Assembly (NCBI GenBank): GCA_047614125.1
Contig: JBLHHI010000091.1
Span: forward strand, 1 to 14,030
DNA from: JBLHHI01 sp047614125
GTDB lineage: Bacteria; Bacteroidota; Bacteroidia; NS11-12g; UBA9320
DNA length: 14,030 bases
Direction: 5' to 3'
In this document: positions 13,098 through 14,030 of the stretch, piece after piece
Layout: each line of letters opens with the position of its first letter
Position numbering within the stretch: position 1 is the stretch's first letter
Position numbers and translations under genes: made by a program
The notes under the pieces: model-generated
What the model was told of the DNA's origin: nothing
What the model saw: the letters and a program-made list of their open reading frames with translations, nothing else
Database searches by the model: none

Positions 13098-13808
13098 TTA
13101 ATCTCTGCTCAAGAATATTTGGATGATGTACCACAACATAAGCATAAACGAAGCAAACAAGCCCAACGAAGCAATTACATACTGCGATTTATCGTATCGA
13201 TGAACCAAGTTGCTGGTTTGATATAAAATTGCTCCACCTGCCAACAAAACCATGGCACCGCTAAACCACAAACCGAGGTCGAAGCCAAAGATCATTCCGG
13301 CAATGATTACACCAATGGCAACAATGCCGCCAACGGCAATGATGCTGCGCATAAACGAAAAATCTTTTTTAGTGATGATTACCACCGCAGACAGGCCCGC
13401 AAAGAGCGCCAGGGTTACAACAAAGGCTTGAACCAAGAGATTGCTGCCGTTGGTGTATGACATGGCGATGTACAATAAGGGAACGAAAATGAGCGCTTCT
13501 GCCAAAATATAGATGAAGAAACCAACGTATTGCATTGGCATCGAAGTGGCTCGGGCCACCATTTTTTCGGCTTGTGTAGTGGCTAACATAAAGAGCCCTA
13601 AAACAATGAGCCAGGTGTAGCCTTGGGTCATGCTCATCATCAAATTGATAACAGCATCGCTCGATAAGAGGATGGCTTCGACCACCATAAATATCAAAAA
13701 CGCACCGGCCACATGGGCATACGTTTTACGATAAAAGGCTGCTTTTTCTTCTGTGGTTGAGCTCGACAGGAGCTCCTGATCAAGGGTGTTATACTCTGTA
13801 TTCATCAC
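13098..13808 (-). CDS. Bax inhibitor-1/YccA family membrane protein
   Basis: A 236-residue inner-membrane protein with about seven hydrophobic helices and a short soluble N-terminus (1-23). FYRKTYAHVAGAFLIFM (25-41) starts the first span. The family features near the C-terminus are clear: the GFDLGLWFSGAMVLLAGGAILYQT region (about 173-196) with SNLVHRYDKSQYVIASLGLF (about 197-216), including the Asp found in this family. Members are proposed ion channels or leak pathways, and the bacterial YccA protein interacts with the FtsH protease; the role here is not known. Two adjacent ATG codons (13808 and 13805) are both possible starts. The gene stands alone, with its own terminator downstream. Confidence 0.9.
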   Translation of the reverse strand: MMNTEYNTLDQELLSSSTTEEKAAFYRKTYAHVAGAFLIFMVVEAILLSSDAVINLMMSMTQGYTWLIVLGLFMLATTQAEKMVARATSMPMQYVGFFIYILAEALIFVPLLYIAMSYTNGSNLLVQAFVVTLALFAGLSAVVIITKKDFSFMRSIIAVGGIVAIGVIIAGMIFGFDLGLWFSGAMVLLAGGAILYQTSNLVHRYDKSQYVIASLGLFASFMLMLWYIIQIFLSRD

Positions 13809-13821
13809 GTTTAATTTTGTT

Positions 13822-13829
13822 CAAAAATA
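13822..13829 (-). promoter_or_regulatory. Candidate -7 box for the Bax inhibitor-1 family gene
   Basis: TATTTTTG on the minus strand matches TAnnTTTG exactly and lies 13 bases before the first ATG, which fits the short leaders seen elsewhere in the window. The region is AT-rich, so a chance match is possible, and no -33 element is evident. Confidence 0.4.
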
Positions 13830-13885
13830 GCAAAAACAATAATACATTTTACGGAGAAAATAATTTGTCATTTGGTGATGTAAGC

Positions 13886-13916
13886 TCGATTAATTATTAA
13901 CCTGATTTCGATTAAT
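13886..13916. repeat. Directly repeated 9-mer TCGATTAAT with 22-base period
   Basis: TCGATTAAT occurs at 13886-13894 and 13908-13916, 22 bases apart start to start, about two helical turns. It lies in the spacer between the Bax inhibitor-1 family gene and the window edge. The spacing would suit a regulator binding one face of DNA, but AT-rich sequence makes chance possible. Confidence 0.4.
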
Positions 13917-13973
13917 ATTTTAAAATTCAGATTTGTATAGAACCCAAGTAGTAAGGCGAAAACAGGAAGGTTT

Positions 13974-14030
13974 ATGTTTATAAACCGACTGATTTCAACG
14001 AAGCTAATAGGGTTTTATATACAAAAGTCC
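13974..14030 (+). CDS. Possible start of a plus-strand gene running off the window
   Basis: An ATG is preceded three bases upstream by AGGAAGG (13964-13970), a strong Shine-Dalgarno-like sequence of a kind not seen before the other genes here. The frame stays open for 19 codons to the window edge, beginning MFINRLISTK. Nothing in this short stretch is recognisable. A minus-strand frame ending in TAA at 13978-13980 is equally open to the edge, so direction is uncertain. Confidence 0.25.
   Translation, partial: MFINRLISTKLIGFYIQKS

Overview
The window looks like chromosomal DNA from a member of the Bacteroidota, probably a flavobacterium-like marine or freshwater lineage. The order is my inference. 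The evidence is: a type IX secretion (T9SS) C-terminal sorting domain; a large outer-membrane beta-barrel protein with an N-terminal carboxypeptidase-like domain; -7 boxes of the TAnnTTTG type with very short leaders and few Shine-Dalgarno sequences; and an AT-rich composition (by eye, about 40% G+C). No tRNA, rRNA, CRISPR array, transposase or prophage gene is visible.

Layout. (1) Bases 1-2148, minus strand: an operon reading panD, a flippase-like membrane protein, then a RfaE2-type ADP-heptose nucleotidyltransferase, ending in about 240 bases with a strong palindrome and only tiny ORFs. (2) Bases 2306-3996, plus strand: two adjacent lipoproteins, an MsrB with a cysteine-free thioredoxin/peroxiredoxin-like N-terminal half and an MsrA, which together would repair both diastereomers of methionine sulfoxide at the cell envelope. 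(3) Bases 4103-5689, minus strand: a membrane fatty-acid desaturase followed by an unrecognised small membrane protein. (4) Bases 5826-8600, plus strand: a 924-residue outer-membrane beta-barrel protein. (5) Bases 8600-9503: an accessory patch with a tandem-repeat and palindrome cluster, the 5'-truncated remains of a T9SS cargo gene, and a GxxExxY-family gene overlapping that remnant antisense. (6) Bases 9500-12943, minus strand: yebC, an acyl-CoA carboxylase beta subunit and UDP-galactopyranose mutase, packed 7-8 bases apart. (7) Bases 13098-13808, minus strand: a Bax inhibitor-1 family membrane protein with its own intrinsic terminator. The last 220 bases hold a repeated 9-mer and a possible gene start at the edge.

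Most of the window is ordinary core metabolism and envelope biology (pantothenate, heptose and galactofuranose precursors, lipid desaturation, methionine sulfoxide repair, propionyl-CoA metabolism). I do not see a convincing new multi-gene system. The points most worth a second look are the cysteine-less thioredoxin-like half of MsrB, the composite repeat cluster at 8600-8762, and the rearranged junction between the T9SS remnant and the GxxExxY gene.
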